From NCBI GenBank assembly GCA_041552135.1, contig JBFELL010000079.1, positions 1 through 12,903 on the forward strand: 12,903 bases of DNA. Direction: 5' to 3'. A program made the translations under genes and the position numbers. The DNA comes from SZUA-186 sp041552135. Lineage in GTDB: Bacteria > Pseudomonadota > Gammaproteobacteria > UBA9214. Of the stretch, positions 6,181 through 12,903 are shown piece by piece. Within the stretch, counting starts at the first letter, position 1, and every line of letters begins with the position of its first letter. The notes below the pieces were generated by a model, which did not search any database, was not told where the DNA came from, and saw nothing but the letters and a program-made list of their open reading frames with translations.

Positions 6181-8259
6181 ATGACCATGAATGACACGCA
6201 GGACTCCAGCAACCAGCTGATCGGGGAGACCAGCCCGTACCTGCTGCAGCACGCGCACAATCCGGTCGACTGGTACCCCTGGGGCCCGGCAGCGCTGGAA
6301 AGGGCGCGCAGGGAAAACAAACCGATCCTGCTGTCGATCGGCTATTCCGCCTGTCACTGGTGCCACGTCATGGCACATGAATCCTTCGAGGACCCGGAAA
6401 CGGCGGAGCTCATGAACCGGCTGTTCGTCAATATCAAGGTCGATCGCGAGGAGCGCCCGGACCTTGACAGGATCTACCAGACATCCCATTCACTGCTGAC
6501 GCAGCGCACCGGTGGCTGGCCGCTGACCGTGTTCCTCACCCCGGACGATCACGTGCCGTTTTTCGCCGGCACCTATTTTCCCCCGGAGCCGCGCCACGGC
6601 ATGCCGTCCTTCCAGGACCTCATGCAGCGCATTGTCGACTTCCTCGATGAACACCCGGACGAGATCCGCAGGCAGAACCGCTCCCTGGTAGAGGCGCTGG
6701 CGTCCATCAGCAGCAGCTCCAGCCATGGCGCCATGATCAACAGCCGGCCACTGGATGTCGTGCGACAGCAGCTGGAACAGAGTTTCGACGATCGCCACGG
6801 CGGCTTTGGCGAAGCGCCGAAGTTCCCGCACCCGACCAATATCGAACGGCTGCTGCGCCACTGGTACGGCACCAGCCTGGCGGGCATGGCTGACCAGCGC
6901 GCCCTGCACATGGCGGTCTTCACCCTCGAGCAGATGGCATCAGGCGGCATGTACGACCAGCTCGGCGGCGGCTTCTGCCGCTACTCCGTCGATGAGCGCT
7001 GGATGATCCCGCACTTCGAAAAAATGCTCTATGACAACGGCGCACTGCTGGCGCTGTATGCCGAGGCCTTTGCCGTTACGGGCAATCCCCTGTTCCGGCG
7101 CACCTGTGAACAGACCGCCGCCTGGACCATGCGCGAGATGCAATCGGAGACGGGTGGCTATTACTCCAGCCAGGATGCGGACACGGAAGGCGAGGAAGGC
7201 CGGTTCTATGTCTGGACCCCGGACGAGGTGCAGGCCCTGCTGGAGGCTGACGAATACACGCTGTTTGCCCGCCACTTCGGCCTCGACCGACCGGCCAACT
7301 TCGAGGGCAAGTGGCACCTGCACGGCTTTCGCAGCCGCGAGCAGCTGGCGCAGGAATTCACGCTGGATCCGGCAACCGTTGACGCGCGGATCGAGGCGGC
7401 CTGCGGGAAGCTGTTCGCTGCCCGTGAAAAGCGCATCCGTCCCGGGCGTGATGACAAGGTACTGACCTCGTGGAACGGGCTCATGATCCGCGGTATGGCG
7501 ATTGCCGGTCGCCTGCTTGACCGGCGGGACTGGATCGACTCGGCCGAACGGGCCGTGGACTTCATCCAGGGCACCCTGTGGCAGGACGGCCGCCTGCTGG
7601 CGACCTGCAAGGACGGTCGCGCGCACCTCAATGCCTACCTCGACGACCATGTCTACCTGATCGACGCCCTGCTGGAACTGCTGCAGGCGCGCTGGCGCGA
7701 CCCGGACCTGGCCTTCGCCATTGACCTTGCCGAAGCGGTGCTGGCCCGCTTCCAGGACACATCCGGCGGATTCTTCTTCACCTCCGACGATCACGAGCAA
7801 CTGATACAACGACCGAAGCCGAACCATGACGACGCCACACCGTCCGGCAACGGCGTTGCGGCCAGGGTGTTTTCACGGCTGGGGCACCTGCTTGGCGAGG
7901 CGCGCTACACCGAGGCGGCGGAAAGGACGCTGAAGGGACTGTGGCCCAGCGTGGAAAACACGCCCTACGGGCACACCAGTCTGCTGGTGGCACTGGAGGA
8001 ATCCTTCTCGCCCGGGCAGACCGTTGTCCTGCGCGGCAGCGAAACGGCCATGCAGGACTGGCGCAAGGCAACCGGGCGCCGCTATGCCCCGCGCCGCCAG
8101 CTGTTTGCCATCCCGGCAGACGCCGGTGACCTGCCCGGCATACTGGCCGAGCGCAGGCCGCAGGGCGAGGTGGTGGCCTATATCTGCGAGGGCCTGTCCT
8201 GCCAGGCGCCGGTCACCGACAGGTCAGACTTCGACAACCGTGTGAGTATATCCCGATGA
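6181..8259 (+). CDS. DUF255 (YyaL-type) thioredoxin-like protein
   Basis: A 692-residue cytoplasmic protein of the YyaL/SPATA20 family, of uncertain biochemical role. The N-terminal thioredoxin-like domain begins with GETSPYLLQHAHNPVDWYPW (15-34). It carries the redox-type motif CHWC (Cys58, Cys61) in SACHWCHVMAHESF and the following NIKVDREERPDLD and GTYFPPEPRHGMPSF. The larger C-terminal part is the alpha/alpha six-hairpin domain seen in epimerase-like and glycoside hydrolase proteins, with the hallmark GGGFCRYSVDERWMIPHFEK (about 263-282) and later DDKVLTSWNGLMIRG. The full family length is present. ATG 6181 is chosen because family sequence starts just after it. The frame is open to 5890, but that part only reads antisense over the GT2 gene. 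The ribosome-binding site is weak. It overlaps the next gene by ATGA. Confidence 0.93.
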   Translation: MTMNDTQDSSNQLIGETSPYLLQHAHNPVDWYPWGPAALERARRENKPILLSIGYSACHWCHVMAHESFEDPETAELMNRLFVNIKVDREERPDLDRIYQTSHSLLTQRTGGWPLTVFLTPDDHVPFFAGTYFPPEPRHGMPSFQDLMQRIVDFLDEHPDEIRRQNRSLVEALASISSSSSHGAMINSRPLDVVRQQLEQSFDDRHGGFGEAPKFPHPTNIERLLRHWYGTSLAGMADQRALHMAVFTLEQMASGGMYDQLGGGFCRYSVDERWMIPHFEKMLYDNGALLALYAEAFAVTGNPLFRRTCEQTAAWTMREMQSETGGYYSSQDADTEGEEGRFYVWTPDEVQALLEADEYTLFARHFGLDRPANFEGKWHLHGFRSREQLAQEFTLDPATVDARIEAACGKLFAAREKRIRPGRDDKVLTSWNGLMIRGMAIAGRLLDRRDWIDSAERAVDFIQGTLWQDGRLLATCKDGRAHLNAYLDDHVYLIDALLELLQARWRDPDLAFAIDLAEAVLARFQDTSGGFFFTSDDHEQLIQRPKPNHDDATPSGNGVAARVFSRLGHLLGEARYTEAAERTLKGLWPSVENTPYGHTSLLVALEESFSPGQTVVLRGSETAMQDWRKATGRRYAPRRQLFAIPADAGDLPGILAERRPQGEVVAYICEGLSCQAPVTDRSDFDNRVSISR

Positions 8260-8657
8260 GCGACATTACCACCCAGCTACAGATCCCCGAGGCCCGGCTG
8301 GAACGCATCGTGCGTGACGGCGACGACATCACCCTGTACTTCTCCAGGGTTTACCTGGTGCAGGAAATGGAAGGTGCCTTCGAGGACAGCCTGTGGACCC
8401 AGGCGGTGAACATCACCGTCAGTAACTGCGAAATCGAAGGTAAGCTGCCGGACTGCCCGTGTGAACTCGGCGGCGGTGATTTCATCGACAACGTCTACAC
8501 CTACCGCAACCATGTTGCGCTGCCGATCAGCTGGCGGGGTGACGTGGGCTGCAAGCTGGGCATAACTGGCCGTGGCGACAGCTTCACTATCAGTGGCGAT
8601 GGCATCCGCTCGGAACAGATCGGCAACCCGACCTATCTGAAACACATCAAGAAATAA
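8256..8657 (+). CDS. Small Cys-containing protein of unknown function coupled to DUF255
   Basis: I do not recognise this 133-residue protein. It has no signal peptide or membrane segment and looks like a compact beta-rich cytoplasmic protein (alternating hydrophobics in DDITLYFSRVYLVQ, WTQAVNITVSN, NHVALPISW, DSFTISGDGI). Four cysteines stand out: Cys58, the Cys67-Pro-Cys69 pair in LPDCPCELGGG, and Cys99. They could bind a metal or form a redox pair with the thioredoxin-like partner. Its ATG overlaps the DUF255 stop by four bases, so the two are translationally coupled and probably act together. The stop is followed directly by a hairpin whose U-tract serves the opposite strand, so termination of this transcript relies on the stem alone or on Rho. 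Confidence 0.85.
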   Translation: MSDITTQLQIPEARLERIVRDGDDITLYFSRVYLVQEMEGAFEDSLWTQAVNITVSNCEIEGKLPDCPCELGGGDFIDNVYTYRNHVALPISWRGDVGCKLGITGRGDSFTISGDGIRSEQIGNPTYLKHIKK

Positions 8658-8689
8658 AAAAACAGCCGGGCGGCAAGCCACCCGGCTGT
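8656..8689 (-). terminator. Intrinsic terminator for the metallopeptidase-like gene
   Basis: The stem ACAGCCGGG (8662-8670) with CCCGGCTGT (8681-8689) is extended by inner pairs around an AA loop. On the minus strand it is followed by a run of seven T (8662-8656 region), ideal for leftward transcription ending after 8706. Rightward there is no T-tract. The T-run partly covers the stop codon of the convergent gene. Confidence 0.85.
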
Positions 8690-8705
8690 CAGGATCTCAT
8701 GCAGA

Positions 8706-10124
8706 TTATCTGCGCGACGCCGTATGCTTGCCGCCAGGCGGCACGCTTCCGCTGATTACGTACTGACCCAGACTGCCATATCCCGAGTCCGGCCCCACAC
8801 CGGTGACCTCCAGCTTGTAGCGTCCGGCCGGGAGCTGCTTCTTCAGCCTGACCGCGACATCATTGCGCGCATCCTGGCGCAGCAAGCGCTTGCCACTGGC
8901 ATCGTAAAGCGACACCTGGATATCCAGGTTGGCACCGTCGTGACCGGCGACGGGGGCCTGCGGCGCCACCACGATGTCCAGTGTGCCGGCACCGGCGCCG
9001 AAGGCAAACACATCGACGTCGTCACGGTCCTCGATAACGCCACGGTTGGCCGTACCCTGGCCGGCAGCGGCAACATGGCCGCGGGCATCGAGTTGCAGTG
9101 GCGTACCGCTGTCGAAGCGGCTGTCATCGTGATCGTCGTTGCGCATGCCCATACGCCCCATGAGGATGGCGATGTCATCCTGCGGATTGGCCGAGCCGCT
9201 GCCCTTGCTCCACTGCGTCAGCTTGCCCGCATGATCGAGCCCCATGATCGCCCCCCATGCCGCACCCTTGCCGGAAGCAACGATGTCATGGCTCAGACCG
9301 ACCAGGTGACCCGTGCTGTGGCTTACCGCCCCGGCCACGCCGGCCGGCGTACCGAGGTTGTTGTAGTAGACAAAGGCCGGTGTGTAATAGGTGGTGATTG
9401 TCGAACCGAGGGTATTGATGTAGGCAGTACTGTCTGCCGCCGCTTCCGGCAATGCCTCCCCGCCGGACCGGCTGTCTGTCACGAGGATCCAGGCGGTTTT
9501 CTGGCCAAGACTGCCGGGTTCTTCCGTGGTGACGTCAACCTCGAACGGTGAGAAATCTTCCGCGACCCGCCGCCAGATATCCACCATTTCATCGACCTCA
9601 GCCGCACTGAAGTTGTCCGGCTTGCCATCGGTGTCATAGGGCGCGGCCTGCAGCGACGCCGCCCCGCTGCTGGCATTCCACGCCGTGTTCTCAACGCGGC
9701 CACCGTCGAAGTCGATAAAGATGCTATAGGCGGCACCCGGACGGCTGTGGAGCTTGAGTACGGAATCGGCCGATACCCCGTGCTTCGCCGCGGCACCAGG
9801 GGCGGAACGGTCGCCGGATGACTTGCCGGACGCAAAGCGATCCGCATAGTAGATACCGCCCTGGCGATCGACCCGCATGGACGCCAGGTCATGCGTGGTA
9901 AACTCGATGGACTGCAGCCACTGTATGGCACGCTGCTGCTCATCCGCCGGTAGCAACTCCAGCGAACTGCGGACCGCCCCTGCAGGCAGTGCGGCAGCCC
10001 CCGAGGGTGCGCCATGGCCGAAGTAGCCCTGGGCCGCATGCACGGGTTCGGCGGCGACACTCGCCGAGAGTGCAAGCAGGCCGGACAGCAAGAGAATGGT
10101 GAATCGGTTTTTTCTGTTTTCCAT
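8706..10124 (-). CDS. Exported metallopeptidase-family protein with HExxH glutamate lost
   Basis: A 472-residue exported protein with an N-terminal signal peptide (KNR, then a leucine-rich core, SASVAA). It resembles secreted zinc metallopeptidases in IFIDFDGG (135-142), IWRRVAEDFSPFEVDVTTE (183-201), the zinc-site region (269-280), a W.AIMG Met-turn (about 290-295), QWSKG, and a C-terminal PPC-like beta domain ending in SLGQYVISG. The family zinc motif HExGHxxGLxHD here reads HSTGHLVGLSHD. All three metal-ligand histidines and the Asp remain, but the catalytic Glu is Ser270 (codon AGC). The frame is intact over its full length, so it is a candidate pseudoenzyme or binding protein, not a decayed gene. 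The start at 10124 is preferred over ATG 10142 because AAGGGG lies six bases before it. It is followed by its own terminator. Confidence 0.8.
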   Translation of the reverse strand: MENRKNRFTILLLSGLLALSASVAAEPVHAAQGYFGHGAPSGAAALPAGAVRSSLELLPADEQQRAIQWLQSIEFTTHDLASMRVDRQGGIYYADRFASGKSSGDRSAPGAAAKHGVSADSVLKLHSRPGAAYSIFIDFDGGRVENTAWNASSGAASLQAAPYDTDGKPDNFSAAEVDEMVDIWRRVAEDFSPFEVDVTTEEPGSLGQKTAWILVTDSRSGGEALPEAAADSTAYINTLGSTITTYYTPAFVYYNNLGTPAGVAGAVSHSTGHLVGLSHDIVASGKGAAWGAIMGLDHAGKLTQWSKGSGSANPQDDIAILMGRMGMRNDDHDDSRFDSGTPLQLDARGHVAAAGQGTANRGVIEDRDDVDVFAFGAGAGTLDIVVAPQAPVAGHDGANLDIQVSLYDASGKRLLRQDARNDVAVRLKKQLPAGRYKLEVTGVGPDSGYGSLGQYVISGSVPPGGKHTASRR

Positions 10125-10142
10125 AATGCACCCCTTTTCCAT

Positions 10143-10626
10143 CTATGATACACCGCGATCGATGCACAGACATCGTATCGGAACCATGGAAAATGTATTG
10201 AATACAGCCCGGCCAGTCTGTGACGGCTGTCACTGTATGACAGTGATCGCAGCTACCCCCGGGTTATTTCACGCCCGGAAACGAGCGGACGGGGTACCGC
10301 GCTGCAGGCCGCCCCCCGCGACATCAGCTGGAGTTCCGGCAGCCAGAATCCGCTTGATCCTGGATCGAAGGGGGCACCGCGGCAGGATATGAAAACCTGA
10401 CGCAAGCGCTTGTGCAGGCTGGTAATGCGGCCCTTTCCAGACCGGCCCCGGGAAAGCCATCGGCCTGTACCCGGCCCGGCCAGTGGCCATGCAGACAGAT
10501 GCCGGCGGGGGAAACCATGAATTCATCCGGGTATGCCATGACCGGCACCGGGACTCACGGGGTTTGATGCCCGCAAGGCTTCACACGGGGTGGCGTTTCG
10601 CAATCGGGTAGTCACAGGCGGGCGTA
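10143..10626. other. Gene-free stretch with several palindromes
   Basis: No reading frame here has a ribosome-binding site or recognisable protein. Both flanking genes point left, so the left part should hold the promoter of the metallopeptidase-like gene and the right part the 3' end of the small exported-protein gene, but no convincing -35/-10 pair or U-tracted terminator is visible. Palindromes are present: TCACTGTATGACAGTGA (10230-10246), GATCC-T-GGATC (10356-10366), and CAAGCGCTTG (10403-10412) flanked by CCTG (10396-10399) and CAGG (10415-10418). It could be a long regulatory region or the remains of a lost gene. Confidence 0.5.
10226..10253. promoter_or_regulatory. Hyphenated palindrome, possible operator or hairpin
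   Basis: A perfect 17-bp palindrome with a central ATG, TCACTGTATGACAGTGA (10230-10246), is framed by GCTG (10226-10229) and CAGC (10250-10253). It lies about 100 bases upstream of the start of the metallopeptidase-like gene, a sensible place for a regulator site. The CTG-N5-CAG spacing is too short for a LexA box. I cannot name a regulator. Confidence 0.35.
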
Positions 10627-11061
10627 TCAGCGCCTGGTCTGGGCCCATGTCCCGGAACGCCCGTAGTAGGTCAGCAGGCGATCGGATGTCACCAGCATGG
10701 CAGACAGGTCCCGCACCTCGGCACTGACAAAGTCCTCGCTGGCGATGCGACGCAGGCTGTTCCAGCCGCCACTGAAGGTGCCAACGCCGGCAAAGCGCTG
10801 GTTGGTCACAACGATGGCCACGCCGTTGGCGACGAACTGCTCAATGAGCCTTTCCTTGGCGCTCAGTTCCAGTTCAAAGAACTGGCCCGACTGCGCATTG
10901 CCGGCAGTGAGGGTGGTGCCATCCCTGTACAGGAAGATCGCCTTCTCGACTTCCTCGTCTGCCACCACGGTATCAGCACCGCCCGACCACATATACAGAC
11001 AGGCCAGCAGCATGGCAGCGCACCTGCGGAGCGTCACTGATAGCGGATATTGATTGTTCAT
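10627..11061 (-). CDS. Small exported protein with internal repeat, function unknown
   Basis: I cannot assign a function to this 144-residue protein. The N-terminus (basic LRR, then CAAMLLACLYMW) is a signal sequence. Cleavage may follow VVA near residue 34; the LLAC at 18-21 is a poor lipobox but a lipoprotein cannot be excluded. The mature part contains two copies of one unit: VAIVVTNQRF...GGWNSLRR (81-105) and SAMLVTSDRL...GTWAQTRR (120-144), about 39 residues apart. Both share VT..R, a following glycine, an invariant Trp and a terminal Arg-Arg, suggesting successive beta-meander blades. The start at 11061 has AAGGAA eight bases upstream. It is divergent from the di-heme peroxidase gene, with about 250 bases between them. 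Confidence 0.82.
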   Translation of the reverse strand: MNNQYPLSVTLRRCAAMLLACLYMWSGGADTVVADEEVEKAIFLYRDGTTLTAGNAQSGQFFELELSAKERLIEQFVANGVAIVVTNQRFAGVGTFSGGWNSLRRIASEDFVSAEVRDLSAMLVTSDRLLTYYGRSGTWAQTRR

Positions 11062-11195
11062 ATCATGTTCCTTGCGACCTGAACCGGCACTCTATGCAGC
11101 ATAGCTGCAGCATCGGCCAACCGCCAGAGCCGGGAAACGCGACGCCATCCCGCCGGGCTCCCCGCCCTGGTACCTGCGCCCTTTCGTTGGCATCT

Positions 11196-11208
11196 CCGAC
11201 ATAGTCGG
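11196..11208. promoter_or_regulatory. Small palindrome in the divergent intergenic region
   Basis: CCGAC-ATA-GTCGG is a 5-bp inverted repeat with a 3-nt centre, about 100 bases upstream of the peroxidase start and about 140 upstream of the small exported protein. It could be an operator for the divergent pair. No clear -35/-10 pair was found beside it, so the assignment is weak. Confidence 0.2.
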
Positions 11209-11308
11209 GCGCCATTCTCTGATGTACGCCACCGGGGGGTTTGCAGAGACTTTCCCTGCACCGGCATTTACTCACTTCCCGCATGCAAATAACAGCAAGG
11301 AGTCACCG

Positions 11309-12679
11309 ATGGAGACAATTCGTCACGCACTGCTGCCACTTGGACTGGCAATATACAGCAGCCTCGGCATTGCCGGCGAGGGCCCGCAACCCGACCCGCT
11401 CACGGACAGTAACTTTTACGATCATGGTCCGAGGGCGGCCGCGAAGGTCGATCTTGGCATGAAGCTCTTTCACGACAAGCTGCTCAGCGGCAACCGCAAC
11501 ATATCCTGCGCGACCTGCCACCATGCCGTGACCGACACCGGTGACTGGCTGTCGCTGCCGGTTGGTGAAGGCGGTCGTGGACTCGGGCCGGCGCGCGACA
11601 CCGGCAGCGGTGCCGGCGCCATCCACGAACGCGTGCCGCGCAATGCACCCCCGGTCTTCAACCTGGGCGCACTGCCATTCACCGTCATGTTCCACGACGG
11701 CCGCCTGGAACAGGACCCGCTGCAGCCCTCCGGCTTTCTCTCGCCGGCCGGCGACGACCTGCCAGCCGGACTCGACAATGCCCTTGCCGCGCAGGCCATG
11801 TTTCCGGTGACGTCGATGACCGAGATGGCCGGACAGGCGAACGAGAACGCCATTGCCGATGCCGCAGCGGCAGGTGACCTGCCGCTGGTATGGGAACTGC
11901 TGGCGCAACGCCTGCGTGACAACGACGACTACGTCGCGCTGTTCATGGCCGCCTACCCCTACGGGCCCGCCGCCGTCAGGACGGCCGGCGACATCAGCTT
12001 TGTGCATGCGGCAAATGCCATCGGCGCCTTCGAGGCAACGGCCTGGCGCTTCGACAACAGCCCGTATGACCGCTACCTGCGTGGCGACAAACAGGCCATG
12101 AGTACTGCCGCACTGCGCGGCCTGGGCATCTTCCTGGGCAAGGGCAACTGTGCCGCCTGTCATTCAGGACCGTTCCAGACCGACCTGTCCTACCATGCCA
12201 TCGCCATGCCGCAGATCGGACCGGGCAAGGGCGACAACCTGCCGGGTTATCGCGACGGGCACGAGGATTTCGGCCGCGAACGGGTGACCGGCGATCCGGC
12301 CGACCGTTTCCGTTTCCGCACACCGACGCTGCGCAATGTCGCGCTGACCGGACCCTGGGGCCATGCCGGCGCCTACAGCACGCTGGAGGCCGTCGTGCGC
12401 CACCACCTCGACCCGGTTGCGTCCCTGTACGGCTACGATACCGCCCAGGCCATACTGCCGTCGCGTGAGGATCTCGATGCCACGGATTTCGTCGTCATGC
12501 AGGACGCGGCACGCGTCGCGGCGATTGCCGATGCCAGCGAACTGGCGCCGATCGACCTCAGCGAGACCGATATCGCCAACCTGCTGGCCTTTCTGCATGC
12601 CCTGACCGATCCGGATGCCCATGACCTGCGCGGGGACTTGCCGGAAAGTGTACCGAGCGGTGATCCGCTGGCTGATTGA
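11309..12679 (+). CDS. Di-heme cytochrome c peroxidase / MauG-family protein
   Basis: A 456-residue exported di-heme c-type cytochrome of the bacterial cytochrome c peroxidase/MauG superfamily, expected in the periplasm, where family members reduce H2O2 or carry out related oxidations. The signal peptide is short (HALLPLGLAIYSSLGIAG). Heme 1 binds at CATCH (67-71), preceded by the family motif LGMKLFHDKLLSGNRNISC. Then come RNAPPVFNLG and FHDGRLEQDP. Heme 2 binds at CAACH (281-285) after the RGLGIFLGKGNC motif. Later FRFRTPTLRNVALTGPWGHA and the YSTLEAVVRHH segment match the C-terminal signature. ATG 11309 is chosen because AAGGAG (11297-11302) lies six bases before it and the signal peptide starts there; the open frame from 11222 is not leader-like. 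It is monocistronic here. The electron donor and true substrate cannot be told from sequence. Confidence 0.92.
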   Translation: METIRHALLPLGLAIYSSLGIAGEGPQPDPLTDSNFYDHGPRAAAKVDLGMKLFHDKLLSGNRNISCATCHHAVTDTGDWLSLPVGEGGRGLGPARDTGSGAGAIHERVPRNAPPVFNLGALPFTVMFHDGRLEQDPLQPSGFLSPAGDDLPAGLDNALAAQAMFPVTSMTEMAGQANENAIADAAAAGDLPLVWELLAQRLRDNDDYVALFMAAYPYGPAAVRTAGDISFVHAANAIGAFEATAWRFDNSPYDRYLRGDKQAMSTAALRGLGIFLGKGNCAACHSGPFQTDLSYHAIAMPQIGPGKGDNLPGYRDGHEDFGRERVTGDPADRFRFRTPTLRNVALTGPWGHAGAYSTLEAVVRHHLDPVASLYGYDTAQAILPSREDLDATDFVVMQDAARVAAIADASELAPIDLSETDIANLLAFLHALTDPDAHDLRGDLPESVPSGDPLAD

Positions 12680-12684
12680 ATGTC

Positions 12685-12720
12685 TGTCGGGTTACGGCGC
12701 CAAGCGCCTGACCCGACCTA
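12685..12720. repeat. REP-like palindromic repeat
   Basis: An imperfect hairpin starting a few bases after the peroxidase stop. Outer stem TCGGGT (12687-12692) pairs with ACCCGA (12711-12716), and inner stem GGCGC (12696-12700) with GCGCC (12704-12708), with a CAA loop and a small internal bulge. The pattern GTCGGGTTACG...ACCCGACCTAC is one I recall as a dispersed intergenic repeat in many proteobacteria; I could not verify this. No T-tract follows, so it is not a standard intrinsic terminator, although it may protect the 3' end. Confidence 0.6.
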
Positions 12721-12785
12721 CCGGGCAAGCACGCAGGCCGGGTTGGGCCCAATGGCACTCACTCAAGCCCTGCCCCTGGTAAATA

Positions 12786-12856
12786 GCCACGGAATCACAC
12801 GGAAGATATCAACATTGTTCATGCATATTCCGTGTTTTTCTGCGTGCTTCCGTGGC
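12786..12856. repeat. Inverted-repeat element with tandem-unit arms (CACGGAA type)
   Basis: The left arm GCCACGGAATCACACGGAA (12786-12804) holds two CACGGAA units. The right arm (12825-12856), read on the minus strand, begins GCCACGGAAGCACGCAGAA and ends ACACGGAATAT, so it has the same two units with a degenerate third, CACGCAGAA, between them. The arms enclose about 20 bases (AACATTGTTCATGC in the middle). No ORF and no target duplication are visible. The build, short tandem units in inverted arms, parallels the element between lgt and thyA although the unit differs. The window ends 47 bases later. Confidence 0.65.
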
Positions 12857-12903
12857 CAATTGAAGGTCAATGGGAACGACATCACCTAAATAAGTGCCAT
12901 TCG

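Noticed and set aside
6940..7827. A 295-codon minus-strand open frame inside the DUF255 gene
   Set aside because: It is a shadow of a well-supported coding frame; its translation shows no domain or coherent composition.
8656..8689. Hairpin read as a terminator for the DUF255 operon
   Set aside because: The T-tract is on the left, so it terminates leftward transcription; to the right of the stem there is no T-run.
10234..10244. LexA (SOS) box
   Set aside because: CTG and CAG are separated by only five bases, whereas the gammaproteobacterial LexA box needs about ten.
10324..10548. Minus-strand frame of 74 codons in the long gap
   Set aside because: GTG start, no Shine-Dalgarno, no recognisable protein features; treated as chance.

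Overview
The window looks like a G+C-rich gammaproteobacterial chromosome fragment, probably from an environmental, Chromatiales-like lineage. The clearest sign is the gene neighbourhood: apaH converges on folA as in enterics, folA overlaps thyA, and lgt follows on the same strand. Nothing suggests a phage, plasmid or CRISPR locus, and no tRNA or rRNA is visible. Both window ends look like contig edges. The left end appears to be a join between unrelated sequences. The right end lies among dispersed palindromic repeats.

Layout. (1) 1-706: a short minus-strand coding fragment of unrelated origin abuts an apaH that has lost its N-terminal third. (2) 707-1036: a probable small RNA gene with a near-consensus -10 box, a C-rich hairpin and a textbook intrinsic terminator. 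(3) 1037-3380, minus strand: lgt, then thyA-folA (ATGA overlap). A 213-bp nested palindromic element sits between lgt and thyA. (4) 3497-6084, minus strand: a tight three-gene cassette (GT2 glycosyltransferase, LAB_N membrane protein, ArnT/PMT-like GT39 transferase) that probably glycosylates an envelope lipid through a polyprenyl-phosphate sugar. (5) 6181-8657, plus strand: a DUF255 thioredoxin-like/six-hairpin protein coupled by an ATGA overlap to a small Cys-containing protein of unknown function. (6) 8706-10124, minus strand: an exported metallopeptidase-family protein whose HExxH glutamate is replaced by serine, followed by its own terminator. (7) 10143-10626: a gene-free stretch with several palindromes. 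(8) 10627-11061, minus strand: a small exported protein with an internal repeat, divergent from (9) 11309-12679, a di-heme cytochrome c peroxidase/MauG-family protein. (10) 12680-12903: a REP-like hairpin and a second inverted-repeat element.

How the genes work together. ThyA and FolA form the dTMP/tetrahydrofolate cycle: ThyA oxidises methylene-THF to DHF and FolA reduces it again. Lgt starts lipoprotein maturation. The GT2-LAB_N-GT39 set is an envelope-modification pathway. The right half is mostly exported proteins of uncertain function. The most interesting items are the candidate sRNA with two anti-Shine-Dalgarno-like motifs, the apparently catalytically dead exported metallopeptidase, and the two structured inverted-repeat elements with tandem-unit arms.
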